Source: Ruminococcaceae bacterium UBA1772 (GTDB taxonomy: Bacteria; Bacillota; Clostridia; Oscillospirales; Acutalibacteraceae). From it: DNA of 8,327 nt. Both the position numbers and the translations under genes were made by a program. Shown here piece after piece: positions 1 through 5,696 of the stretch. Each line of letters opens with the position of its first letter. The stretch's first letter is position 1. The stretch is from the NCBI GenBank assembly GCA_002314645.1, contig DCGS01000100.1, positions 1-8,327 of the forward strand, in the 5' to 3' direction. Under the pieces are notes generated by a model. The model saw nothing but the letters and a program-made list of their open reading frames with translations, was not told the DNA's origin and did not search any database.

Positions 1-909
1 ATGGGTTGTCGTGAGCGTCCTCGTGGAGCTCTTGATATTGCAGGTTCAAGACCAGCTGGTGTAATGAGCGCAGGTGCCGCTCAGAAGTTCGTTAACATTG
101 ACGGATATATGCCAGGTAAAGAAGTTGTTATTCTTGGTTCTGGTGACATTGGCCTTATTATGGCTCGTAGAATGACTCTTGAAGGCGCAAAGGTAAAGGT
201 TGTCTGTGAAGTAATGCCTTACTCAGGCGGACTTCAGAGAAACATTGTACAGTGCCTTGAAGACTTTGATATTCCACTTCGCCTTTCTTGCACCGTTGTT
301 AAGGTACACGGTAAAGACAGAGTTGAAGGCGTAACTATTGCAAACGTAGACGAGCACATGCTCCCTATTCCTGGCACAGAGGAATACATTCCTTGTGACA
401 CAGTTCTCCTTTCAGTTGGACTTATCCCTGAAAACGAGCTTTCAAATCAGATTAACCTTGAAATGGACCCTATTACAAGAGGACCAAAGGTTAATGAAAT
501 GAGAGAAACAAGCCACAAAGGCGTATTCGCTTGTGGTAACGTTCTTCAGGTTCATGACCTTGTTGACTATGTAACACTTGAATCGCAGATTGCTGGTAAG
601 GGTGCTGCTCAATACATAAATGGAATATCTGCAGAAAACTATGCATATTGTAAGGGTATTAACGGTGTTAGATATACTGTTCCTCAGAGAATCAACATTG
701 ACCAGAAGGAAGAAGTAAAAATCTACTTCCGTGTTGCAAATGTATATAAGGATAAACGCATTGTTGTTAAACTTAACGACGAAGTTATCATAGACAAGAA
801 GAAAAAGAAGCTTGCTCCTGGTGAAATGGAAAATGTTGCTATTAAGCCAGAAATTCTTGAGAAGCTTAAGTCTAACGATGAAATTGTCGTAAGCATTGAG
901 GAGGGCTAA
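1..909 (+). CDS. FAD/NAD(P)-dependent oxidoreductase of a glp-type operon, 3' part (5' end outside window)
   Basis: This is the C-terminal 302 residues of a pyridine-nucleotide-disulfide-type oxidoreductase. The reading frame is open to the window edge. The ATG at position 1 is probably an internal Met, because the N-terminal FAD-binding Rossmann motif is absent and the text begins in the GCRERPRGAL segment that lies mid-protein in this family. Visible parts are an NAD-binding Rossmann motif GSGDIG at about residues 46-51 followed by a basic/hydrophobic strand, and a second FAD contact GVFACGN at about 174-180. A beta-rich, lysine-rich tail covers about 225-302. Families of this kind sit with a GlpO/GlpA-like dehydrogenase and a DUF1667 protein in clostridial glp operons, and are thought to pass electrons from glycerol-3-phosphate oxidation. 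That role is inferred from the neighbour and family resemblance. The next gene starts three bases after this stop, and its Shine-Dalgarno lies inside these last codons, so the two are translationally coupled. Family call is firm; the exact electron acceptor is unknown. Confidence 0.88.
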   Translation: MGCRERPRGALDIAGSRPAGVMSAGAAQKFVNIDGYMPGKEVVILGSGDIGLIMARRMTLEGAKVKVVCEVMPYSGGLQRNIVQCLEDFDIPLRLSCTVVKVHGKDRVEGVTIANVDEHMLPIPGTEEYIPCDTVLLSVGLIPENELSNQINLEMDPITRGPKVNEMRETSHKGVFACGNVLQVHDLVDYVTLESQIAGKGAAQYINGISAENYAYCKGINGVRYTVPQRINIDQKEEVKIYFRVANVYKDKRIVVKLNDEVIIDKKKKKLAPGEMENVAIKPEILEKLKSNDEIVVSIEEG

Positions 910-912
910 AAA

Positions 913-1269
913 ATGATTCGTGAATTAACTTGTGTAGCTTGCCCTCTTGGTTGCCCACTTGTTGCAACAATTGAGAACGGCGAAGTTGTAGACGTTAAAG
1001 GAAACACATGTAAGCGCGGTGCTGAGTATGCAAAGACTGAATGCACACATCCTGTTCGTTCACTCACATCAACTGCTAGAGTAAACGGTGGTTCAGCTTA
1101 TGTAGTTCCTGTAAAATCAAGCAAGGCAATGCCTAAAGAAAAGCTCTTTGAGGCAATGGAAATAATAAACAAGACTTCAATAAATGCTCCAGTACACATT
1201 GGAGATGTTGTTGTACCTAACATTTTAGGCCTTGATGTTGACATTGTTGCTACAAACGAAGTAAAATAA
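913..1269 (+). CDS. DUF1667 family Cys-rich protein, probable redox partner of the upstream oxidoreductase
   Basis: This is a 118-residue protein, the usual small size for DUF1667. The N-terminus carries CVACPLGC (Cys7, Cys10, Cys14) and then Cys33 in TCKRG, with one more Cys at 44. The CxxCxxxC plus distant Cys spacing resembles the iron-sulfur motif at the N-terminus of molybdopterin oxidoreductases, so an Fe-S cluster is likely but not proven. The rest is a compact alpha/beta domain without membrane segments, so the protein should be cytoplasmic. Its Shine-Dalgarno GAGGAGGG (898-905) overlaps the end of the upstream gene, with seven bases before the ATG. In clostridial glp operons this gene follows the FAD oxidoreductase and probably acts as a subunit of an anaerobic G3P dehydrogenase complex. 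That assignment rests on gene order. The family call is confident; the function is inferred. Confidence 0.88.
   Translation: MIRELTCVACPLGCPLVATIENGEVVDVKGNTCKRGAEYAKTECTHPVRSLTSTARVNGGSAYVVPVKSSKAMPKEKLFEAMEIINKTSINAPVHIGDVVVPNILGLDVDIVATNEVK
1238..1267 (+). promoter_or_regulatory. Candidate SigA-type promoter inside the end of the DUF1667 gene
   Basis: A perfect -35 TTGACA (1238-1243) is followed after 18 bases by TAAAAT (1262-1267, 5 of 6 to consensus). The predicted start is near 1274, just before the hairpin at 1292-1325. It would supply the VTT gene, which has no other visible promoter. It overlaps coding sequence, so the match could be fortuitous. Confidence 0.4.
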
Positions 1270-1291
1270 TCAATAGTATTACATCCGTATT

Positions 1292-1325
1292 TAGCGGGGC
1301 ATAGTAATATGCTCCGCTATATTTT
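1292..1325 (+). terminator. Strong hairpin, probable intrinsic terminator of the glp-type operon
   Basis: A stem of 12 pairs (1292-1303 with 1308-1319, one G-U wobble at 1298/1313) closes on a GUAA tetraloop (1304-1307, GNRA type). It is followed by a short U-rich run (1320-1325). It sits 23 bases after the DUF1667 stop. The U run is short and interrupted, so termination may be partial, leaving readthrough into the VTT gene only 20 bases downstream. Confidence 0.75.
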
Positions 1326-1330
1326 GTGTA

Positions 1331-1347
1331 AAAGAGGTTTTTTTATG
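1331..1347 (+). promoter_or_regulatory. Ribosome binding site that fixes the VTT gene start at 1345
   Basis: AAAGAGG (1331-1337) lies seven bases before the ATG at 1345. The earlier in-frame ATG at 1309 is the first base of the 3' arm of the hairpin and has no Shine-Dalgarno, so 1345 is preferred. Confidence 0.8.
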
Positions 1348-2223
1348 TTTCAGTTTGATCAGGAGTCAAACAAGTTCATAAATACCATTGCAGTAATGTT
1401 AATAGTGCTAGCTTTAATGCTGGCGTATGCTAGTAACACGTTTGACTTTTCTCTTATTACAGAGCCTATAGAAAAAATTCAAGGTGAAGCGCAAAGCACT
1501 ATTACAGAACAGGTTACACCAGATAAAAAAGAGCCGACAAATGACGAATCCTCTTCCGCAACAAAACGCTTAAATGAAAAAATCATGACGGTCAGAGGCT
1601 ACTATGAATCCTTCAAAGGATTTATGGAAGGACTTGAAATGAAGATAGCTTCATATGACAATAAAATTCTTATTGTCTTTGCCCTTCTTCTCTTCTTTGC
1701 AAGTAAGTCCATAGTGTCAATTGTTCCTCTTTCAGTAACTTGTCTTATAAGTGGTATGGTATTCCCGTTCCCTCTTGCTCTACTCATAAATTACATTGGT
1801 ATTGGTATTATTCTAATAATTAAGTATTTTTGGGGTAAAAAGCTTGGGCAGGGCAACGTGTCCAAAATCATGAGACACTCTAAAACTCTTGCAAAGTATA
1901 TTGAAGACTCAAAGGATGGAGACGGCACTGGAAATCCAGTCATCCTCTTCATTTTAAGATTTGTACCTTCTGTTCCACTTAATCCAATAAGCCAAATGTA
2001 TGGCAACATGGGTTACGACCTTACAAGGTATATGATTATTTCCCTTGGTGGTCTTTCAGTTAAAATAGTTTCATTTACAGCACTTGGTGTAAATGCTAGC
2101 AACCCATTCTCTCCTGCATTCGCAATTCCTCTTATAATAATTATGCTTGTATCTGGAGTTGGTATGCTAACAATGAGTTTGGTTATTTCAAGGACTCGCA
2201 AAAGCGAGCCTATAGAAAGTTAA
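1345..2223 (+). CDS. TVP38/TMEM64 (DedA-like, VTT domain) membrane protein with a long N-terminal linker
   Basis: This is a 292-residue integral membrane protein. One N-terminal membrane segment (about 11-31) is followed by a polar, acidic and Ser/Thr-rich linker (about 40-105) and then the VTT core. In the core, hydrophobic segments lie at about 107-128, 131-160, 197-215, 228-248 and 258-282. Family signatures are the Gly/Phe/Pro-rich re-entrant piece SGMVFPFPLALL (about 136-147) followed by the basic WGKKLG (163-168), and the second re-entrant RFVPSVPLNPIS (about 205-216) with its Arg and paired Pro. Related DedA/TVP38 proteins act as lipid or carrier-lipid scramblases or flippases in the membrane; which lipid this one handles cannot be told. 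The start at 1345 is chosen from its Shine-Dalgarno. It converges on sigG. It may be read by leakage through the upstream hairpin or from a promoter inside the DUF1667 gene. Confidence 0.82.
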   Translation: MFQFDQESNKFINTIAVMLIVLALMLAYASNTFDFSLITEPIEKIQGEAQSTITEQVTPDKKEPTNDESSSATKRLNEKIMTVRGYYESFKGFMEGLEMKIASYDNKILIVFALLLFFASKSIVSIVPLSVTCLISGMVFPFPLALLINYIGIGIILIIKYFWGKKLGQGNVSKIMRHSKTLAKYIEDSKDGDGTGNPVILFILRFVPSVPLNPISQMYGNMGYDLTRYMIISLGGLSVKIVSFTALGVNASNPFSPAFAIPLIIIMLVSGVGMLTMSLVISRTRKSEPIES

Positions 2224-2226
2224 AGA

Positions 2227-2270
2227 AAAATGAAGCAATGGAATCCATTGCTTCATTTATTTTTTATTCT
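2227..2270. terminator. Shared two-way terminator between the VTT gene and sigG
   Basis: A near-ideal hairpin has a stem of 14 pairs (2228-2241 with 2245-2258) and a three-base loop. It is followed by a T-rich run on the plus strand (2256-2269) and by TTTTTCTTT on the minus strand (complement of 2222-2230). The sigG stop codon (complement of 2253-2255) lies inside the stem, so the hairpin serves both convergent genes in about 30 bases. Confidence 0.88.
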
Positions 2271-3020
2271 CTTTATAACGGCCTTCTCAAGTCGTGAAAC
2301 CTGTGCTTGAGAAATGCCTATTTCTTCTGCCACTTCCATTTGTGTTTTGCCCTGCATGAATCGCCTAGTTAGGATATCCTTTTCCCGCTCCGAAAGCTTT
2401 GACAATTCATCCTTTATGGATATTTCATCTATCCAGTCGGCATCTGAGGAACTGTCGCCAAGCTGATCCATAACGTAAATTGTGTCTCCACCGTCATTGA
2501 AGATTGGCTCGTAAAGTGAAATAGGATCTACAATGGCCTCTAGGGCTAAAACTACATCTGGCACGGGAATGTCCATATACTCTGCAATTTCGGTAACGCT
2601 AGGCTCCCTTGAAAGCTTGTTTAGGAGAGTTTCCCGCGCTTGCATCGCTGAATACGCAAGGTCTTTTATACCTCTACTTACTCTAACTGGATTGTTGTCC
2701 CTTAAATAACGTCTAATTTCGCCTATAATCATTGGAACGGCATATGTGGAGAACCTGACATCAAACTGTGGATTAAAGTTGTCCACGGCCTTTATAAGCC
2801 CTATTACGCCCACTTGAAAAAGGTCATCTGGATTTTCCCCTCTGTTTTGAAACCTCTTTACCACTGAAAGAACTAGTCTAAGATTTCCCCCTATTAATTT
2901 CTCGCGTGATTTTACGTTGCCCGCTCTAGCTTCACTCAAAAGCTTTCTTGCTTCGTCATCCTTAACGCAGGGCAACTCATTAGTATTAATTCCGCAAATT
3001 ACAACCTTGCCCGTCTGCAT
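2253..3020 (-). CDS. sigG: RNA polymerase sporulation sigma factor SigG (late forespore)
   Basis: This 255-residue sigma-70 family protein switches on late forespore genes (spore-protective proteins, germination functions) after engulfment. The N-terminal signature ICGINTNELP (about 8-17) is specific to SigG. Region 2 runs from about 46 to 110, with NLRLVLSVVKRF, DDLFQVG and FSTYAVPMIIGEIRRYLRDN. Region 3 starts at VRVSRG, and region 4 ends in the recognition helix QMEVAEEIGISQAQVSRLEK (about 227-246). SigF is ruled out by the N-terminus and by the RRYLRDNNPVRVSR segment. The start is supported by GAGGTGAT with five bases from its core to the ATG. Unlike the common arrangement behind spoIIGA-sigE, this gene stands alone between unrelated genes. 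The residue matching Asn45 of the Bacillus protein, implicated there in binding the anti-sigma Gin, is Gly44 here. The protein ends right after region 4 without a tail. Confidence 0.96.
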   Translation of the reverse strand: MQTGKVVICGINTNELPCVKDDEARKLLSEARAGNVKSREKLIGGNLRLVLSVVKRFQNRGENPDDLFQVGVIGLIKAVDNFNPQFDVRFSTYAVPMIIGEIRRYLRDNNPVRVSRGIKDLAYSAMQARETLLNKLSREPSVTEIAEYMDIPVPDVVLALEAIVDPISLYEPIFNDGGDTIYVMDQLGDSSSDADWIDEISIKDELSKLSEREKDILTRRFMQGKTQMEVAEEIGISQAQVSRLEKAVIKRIKNK

Positions 3021-3049
3021 TACATCACCTCAGGAAATATCTTTAAAAA

Positions 3050-3079
3050 CAGTATTCCCAGATGATGATTTTTTAATTC
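3050..3079 (-). promoter_or_regulatory. SigF-type promoter of sigG
   Basis: On the minus strand GGGAATACTG (complement of 3050-3059) fits the forespore -10 pattern GGnnAnAMTR at every fixed position. Fifteen bases upstream lies GAATT (complement of 3075-3079), a partial match to the SigF/SigG -35. Transcription would begin near 3042, about 20 bases before the start codon. Known biology, in which SigF drives sigG, supports the call; the -35 is weak. Confidence 0.6.
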
Positions 3080-3087
3080 ATTAATTC

Positions 3088-3116
3088 TTGAAAAAAGAAT
3101 GATTTACAATTAAAAT
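3088..3116 (+). promoter_or_regulatory. SigA-type promoter of the SLC13-like permease gene
   Basis: TTGAAA (3088-3093) and TAAAAT (3111-3116) are separated by the ideal 17 bases, each matching five of six consensus positions. The predicted start near 3123 leaves a short leader with AGGAGG at 3137-3142. The -35 lies under an inverted repeat, ATTCTT (3084-3089) with AAGAAT (3095-3100), which could bind a regulator. Confidence 0.68.
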
Positions 3117-3147
3117 ATTTCTGCAAATCTTAAAAGAGGAGGAAAAC

Positions 3148-4278
3148 ATGAAAAGCGCTATATCTTTCTTTAAAAAAGAAACAGTTTTATCTATTGCCAT
3201 AATTCTTGCTGTTATATCCTCCTTTATAGTTCTACCTAACAAAGATTACATAGACTATATAGATTTTAGAACTCTAGCACTTCTTTTTACTCTTATGGGA
3301 ATTACCCAGGGGCTTAAGAAGCTTAACGTGTTTGATATTCTTGGACACAAGCTACTTCGCACATGCAAGAATGTAAAATCAATTATATTTGTACTATGGG
3401 GACTTTGCTTTGCATTCAGTATGCTTATTACGAATGACGTTGCCCTAATTACATTTGTCCCATTCTCCATTATTGTATTCTCTCTACTTGGTAATGAATA
3501 TAAAGAGAAGTGGCTTCTTCCTACTGTAGTGCTTCAGACCATTGCGGCAAACCTTGGAAGCATGTTAACCCCTATTGGCAACCCACAAAACCTATATTTG
3601 TATGAAAAGTCGAGCCAGGGCTTTGCAAGTTTCTTCTTCCTTATGGTTCCCTACACTCTCATTTCACTTCTACTCCTTGTAGCTACTACTCTTGTATTTA
3701 CAAGGAAGTCAGATGAAAGAACTGATGAACTGGTTCTCCCTCTTTATGAAATACCAGAAAACCCAGTTCACCTTATTTCCTATATTCTTCTATTTGTTTT
3801 CTGCCTCTTAACGGTATTCCATATTATACCTGTATACATACCACTCATTGTTACAGCTCTGTTCCTTCTCATATTTGATAGAGACATATTTAAGAACATA
3901 GACTACTCTCTTCTTATTACATTTGTTGGATTCTTCATCTTTGTTGGAAATATGAAGAACATTACCGCAATACACAGCTTTCTTGAAAGAATAATTGAAG
4001 GAAGAGAAATACTTGTCGCTATTCTTTCTAGTCAGGTTATTAGTAACGTTCCAGCAGCACTTCTTCTCTCGGCTTTCACAGATAACACAAATGCGCTAAT
4101 AATTGGCACAAACATTGGTGGCCTTGGCACACTCATTGCATCTATGGCAAGCCTCATTTCATTTAAATACATTGCTAAAGACAACAGAGACAAAAGGCTT
4201 CCATATTTCAAGCTGTTTACTCTTCTTAACATTTTGTTTTTAGCTGTACTTTCAATTTCAATACTTATACTAAATTAG
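3148..4278 (+). CDS. SLC13 / ArsB-NhaD superfamily permease (ion transporter fold), substrate unknown
   Basis: This is a 376-residue polytopic membrane protein with about ten hydrophobic segments and no signal sequence. It has the two-fold design of the ion transporter superfamily. The first half holds ITNDVALITFVPF (about 94-106) and NLGSMLTPIGNPQN (about 135-148). The second half holds ISNVPAALLLS (about 298-308) and NIGGLGTLIASMASL (about 322-336). These Asn/Gly/Pro-rich re-entrant motifs are the substrate and cation sites in SLC13, CitMHS, ArsB and NhaD relatives. It is somewhat shorter than typical members, which have more than 400 residues, but looks complete at both ends. The start has AGGAGG five bases upstream. 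It is divergent from sigG with its own promoter and stands as a single-gene unit. The substrate could be a dicarboxylate, citrate, arsenite, sodium/proton or another anion; nothing nearby decides this. Confidence 0.85.
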   Translation: MKSAISFFKKETVLSIAIILAVISSFIVLPNKDYIDYIDFRTLALLFTLMGITQGLKKLNVFDILGHKLLRTCKNVKSIIFVLWGLCFAFSMLITNDVALITFVPFSIIVFSLLGNEYKEKWLLPTVVLQTIAANLGSMLTPIGNPQNLYLYEKSSQGFASFFFLMVPYTLISLLLLVATTLVFTRKSDERTDELVLPLYEIPENPVHLISYILLFVFCLLTVFHIIPVYIPLIVTALFLLIFDRDIFKNIDYSLLITFVGFFIFVGNMKNITAIHSFLERIIEGREILVAILSSQVISNVPAALLLSAFTDNTNALIIGTNIGGLGTLIASMASLISFKYIAKDNRDKRLPYFKLFTLLNILFLAVLSISILILN

Positions 4279-4283
4279 CAAAA

Positions 4284-4326
4284 TAAAAAGCGCTCGAAGC
4301 ACCACACTTCGAACGCTTAAATTTTT
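4284..4326. terminator. Shared two-way terminator between the permease and the unknown membrane protein gene
   Basis: A 12-position stem (4288-4299 with 4307-4318) encloses a seven-base loop. It is followed by ATTTTT on the plus strand, and by a T-rich run on the minus strand (complement of 4281-4289). One position is a C-A mismatch in plus-strand RNA but a U-G wobble in minus-strand RNA, so the hairpin is more stable when read from the minus-strand gene. Confidence 0.82.
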
Positions 4327-4327
4327 C

Positions 4328-4879
4328 TTAGTTAAACTTTGCAAGGAGTATACCAAGGAAGAACATTCCCTGTGCAATTCCGTTTGTTATTTGTGCAATC
4401 CAATTCTTCTTTGCGTCATGATCAAATGTCTCTTTGTCATTTGACTTTCTAAAGTAGCTCATAAGACCCATTCCACAAAATCCAATAAGGAAACAGATAA
4501 TAACTGGGGCTGAAAGAACGGATGCAAAAACAAGGTTCCATTTAATAACCTTCTTTATTGTTCCCACAACTATACCTGAAACGGTAATCATGAAGCCTGT
4601 TGCCATTGCTGGAACAAACATTTTATTAAGAATTTGTATGTCTCCTATTCCAAGCCCTAGGCACATTTTCCAAGACACCTTACAGAAGCCTGAAAGAACT
4701 ACAAGCACTGCACCAATTACAACAAGAGCAAAGGTAAGACCTGTACCAGAAAGTGCTGTTGCAATAACGGTAAGACTTCCTCCAAAGAAAATAACTGGAA
4801 GTGCGTCTACAAGTGCAAGACCAACTGTAAAGCCTTCATGTGTTTCGGTTCCGCGAACCTTCCTTTCTTCGTTTGCCAT
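4328..4879 (-). CDS. Small multi-spanning membrane protein of unknown function
   Basis: I do not recognise this 183-residue protein. A charged N-terminus (about 1-16, ANEERKVRGTETHEG) precedes roughly five hydrophobic segments at about 22-42, 47-67, 88-108, 113-140 and 162-181, with short loops. The loops contain charged or polar patches (KVSWK 67-71, TIKKVIKW 107-114) and a hydrophilic stretch RKSNDKETFDHDAKK (about 144-158) before the last segment. It is rich in Gly and Ala, and no catalytic or ligand motif stands out. The start is set at the ATG at 4879, because GAGGGTG lies six bases upstream. A GTG further out at 4894 would overlap that Shine-Dalgarno. It is a single-gene unit with its own strong promoter, and its downstream terminator is shared with the permease. 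It looks like a real gene: it is fully open, with its own control signals at both ends. Confidence 0.8.
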   Translation of the reverse strand: MANEERKVRGTETHEGFTVGLALVDALPVIFFGGSLTVIATALSGTGLTFALVVIGAVLVVLSGFCKVSWKMCLGLGIGDIQILNKMFVPAMATGFMITVSGIVVGTIKKVIKWNLVFASVLSAPVIICFLIGFCGMGLMSYFRKSNDKETFDHDAKKNWIAQITNGIAQGMFFLGILLAKFN

Positions 4880-4885
4880 ATAATT

Positions 4886-4892
4886 CACCCTC
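4886..4892 (-). promoter_or_regulatory. Ribosome binding site that decides the start at 4879
   Basis: GAGGGTG on the minus strand lies six bases before the ATG (complement of 4877-4879). The alternative GTG start at 4894 begins at this site itself and has no Shine-Dalgarno of its own. Confidence 0.8.
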
Positions 4893-4923
4893 ACTTAAAT
4901 GAACATATTCATAACACTAAAAT

Positions 4924-4952
4924 ATTGTGCTACAACACAGGACATTTGTCAA
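4924..4952 (-). promoter_or_regulatory. SigA-type promoter of the unknown membrane protein gene
   Basis: On the minus strand a perfect TTGACA (complement of 4947-4952) is followed after 17 bases by CACAAT (complement of 4924-4929, 4 of 6). The predicted start near 4917 gives a leader of about 38 bases. It lies downstream of the yhhN-type gene's terminator, so this gene is separately transcribed. Confidence 0.65.
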
Positions 4953-4970
4953 CTATCTTGTATATAAATA

Positions 4971-5004
4971 TATATAAAAACGCGTACTGAAATTCAGTAC
5001 GCGT
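4971..5004 (-). terminator. Intrinsic terminator of the hydrolase / YhhN operon
   Basis: A perfect 11-bp stem (4980-4990 with 4994-5004) with a three-base loop begins seven bases after the stop codon of the YhhN-type gene. It runs into TTTTT on the minus strand (complement of 4976-4980), continuing as an AT-only tract to about 4961. Confidence 0.9.
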
Positions 5005-5010
5005 CTACTT

Positions 5011-5682
5011 TTAAAATGAGAAACTGAGTGCTACAAGCATAAGACCTATGAAGTAGGTTCCGCTGTTACAACGAAGTATAAGCTTGCTGTCTTTGTACTT
5101 AAACTTATGAAGTGAAATGAAGTAGTCTGAAATCATAAAGAGTACAAGTCCTGCACAGAGAAGAACAGTCTTTACATCCTGCATTTGAGTAAGTACCGCA
5201 AAGGATAAAGTACCATGAAGTGTTACTGAAAGGATGTAACCTGTAAATGGCATCTGCATCTTTTCAGGCATGTTGTACCAACCCTTCTTTACAAGGAAGA
5301 TGAAGCATCCAAGTAAAACTGCAGCAATGATTAAATGCCAGCATACTGTAGCATATGAAAGACCATTTGAAGTTATGTAAACAATTACATAAGCGAATAA
5401 GATAACATTACCAACAGAGAATGCCACTCCTCCTTTTGTAAAGCTCCAGAGAAGCCATACATCGCCAATATAGGCGAAGATAATGCCTATTAAACAGATA
5501 ATTTGAATTGTTCCAAAAAGTCCTAAATGGATTGTTTCAAAGATGGAATAAATTAAGAACATAGACGCAAGCACTATTTTATTTATTGCTCTACGTTTAA
5601 AGTTTCCACTTGTTTCCGAGAAAAAGTAAGATATTGTAACCGCAACGTATGCTATTACAAAAATAATCATTGGTAAAGTCAT
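5011..5682 (-). CDS. YhhN/TMEM86 family membrane protein (lysoplasmalogenase type)
   Basis: This is a 223-residue protein of about eight hydrophobic segments, the normal size and layout for YhhN/TMEM86. Members with known activity cleave the vinyl-ether bond of lysoplasmalogens in the membrane. The two conserved acidic sites of the family are visible: GDVWLL with Asp74, and FMISDYF with Asp186, the latter in the typical (L/F)xxSD context. The segment after the first site follows the family pattern, but the usual His of the FxxxH step reads Asn92 (GVAFSVGNVILFAY, 85-98). AGGAGA lies seven bases before the ATG. The gene begins 14 bases after the stop of the alpha/beta hydrolase, with the Shine-Dalgarno in that gap, so the two form an operon. 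Anaerobic clostridia make plasmalogens, which makes a lysoplasmalogenase plausible. Enzyme activity is inferred from the family only. Confidence 0.82.
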   Translation of the reverse strand: MTLPMIIFVIAYVAVTISYFFSETSGNFKRRAINKIVLASMFLIYSIFETIHLGLFGTIQIICLIGIIFAYIGDVWLLWSFTKGGVAFSVGNVILFAYVIVYITSNGLSYATVCWHLIIAAVLLGCFIFLVKKGWYNMPEKMQMPFTGYILSVTLHGTLSFAVLTQMQDVKTVLLCAGLVLFMISDYFISLHKFKYKDSKLILRCNSGTYFIGLMLVALSFSF

Positions 5683-5696
5683 TTCACATTCTCCTA

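Noticed and set aside
1309..1344. Earlier in-frame ATG for the VTT gene
   Set aside because: It lies in the 3' arm of a stable hairpin without a Shine-Dalgarno, whereas the ATG at 1345 has AAAGAGG seven bases upstream.
4590..4883. Plus-strand open frame opposite the unknown membrane protein
   Set aside because: Its Ser/Thr/Pro-rich composition is what antisense of a hydrophobic protein gives. The minus-strand gene has the control signals and membrane pattern.
4880..4894. GTG start for the unknown membrane protein
   Set aside because: It overlaps the Shine-Dalgarno of the ATG at 4879 and has no ribosome binding site of its own.
4957..4980. AT-only tract of alternating TA
   Set aside because: It is the U-rich tail of a terminator plus spacer, too short and irregular to call a repeat or origin.
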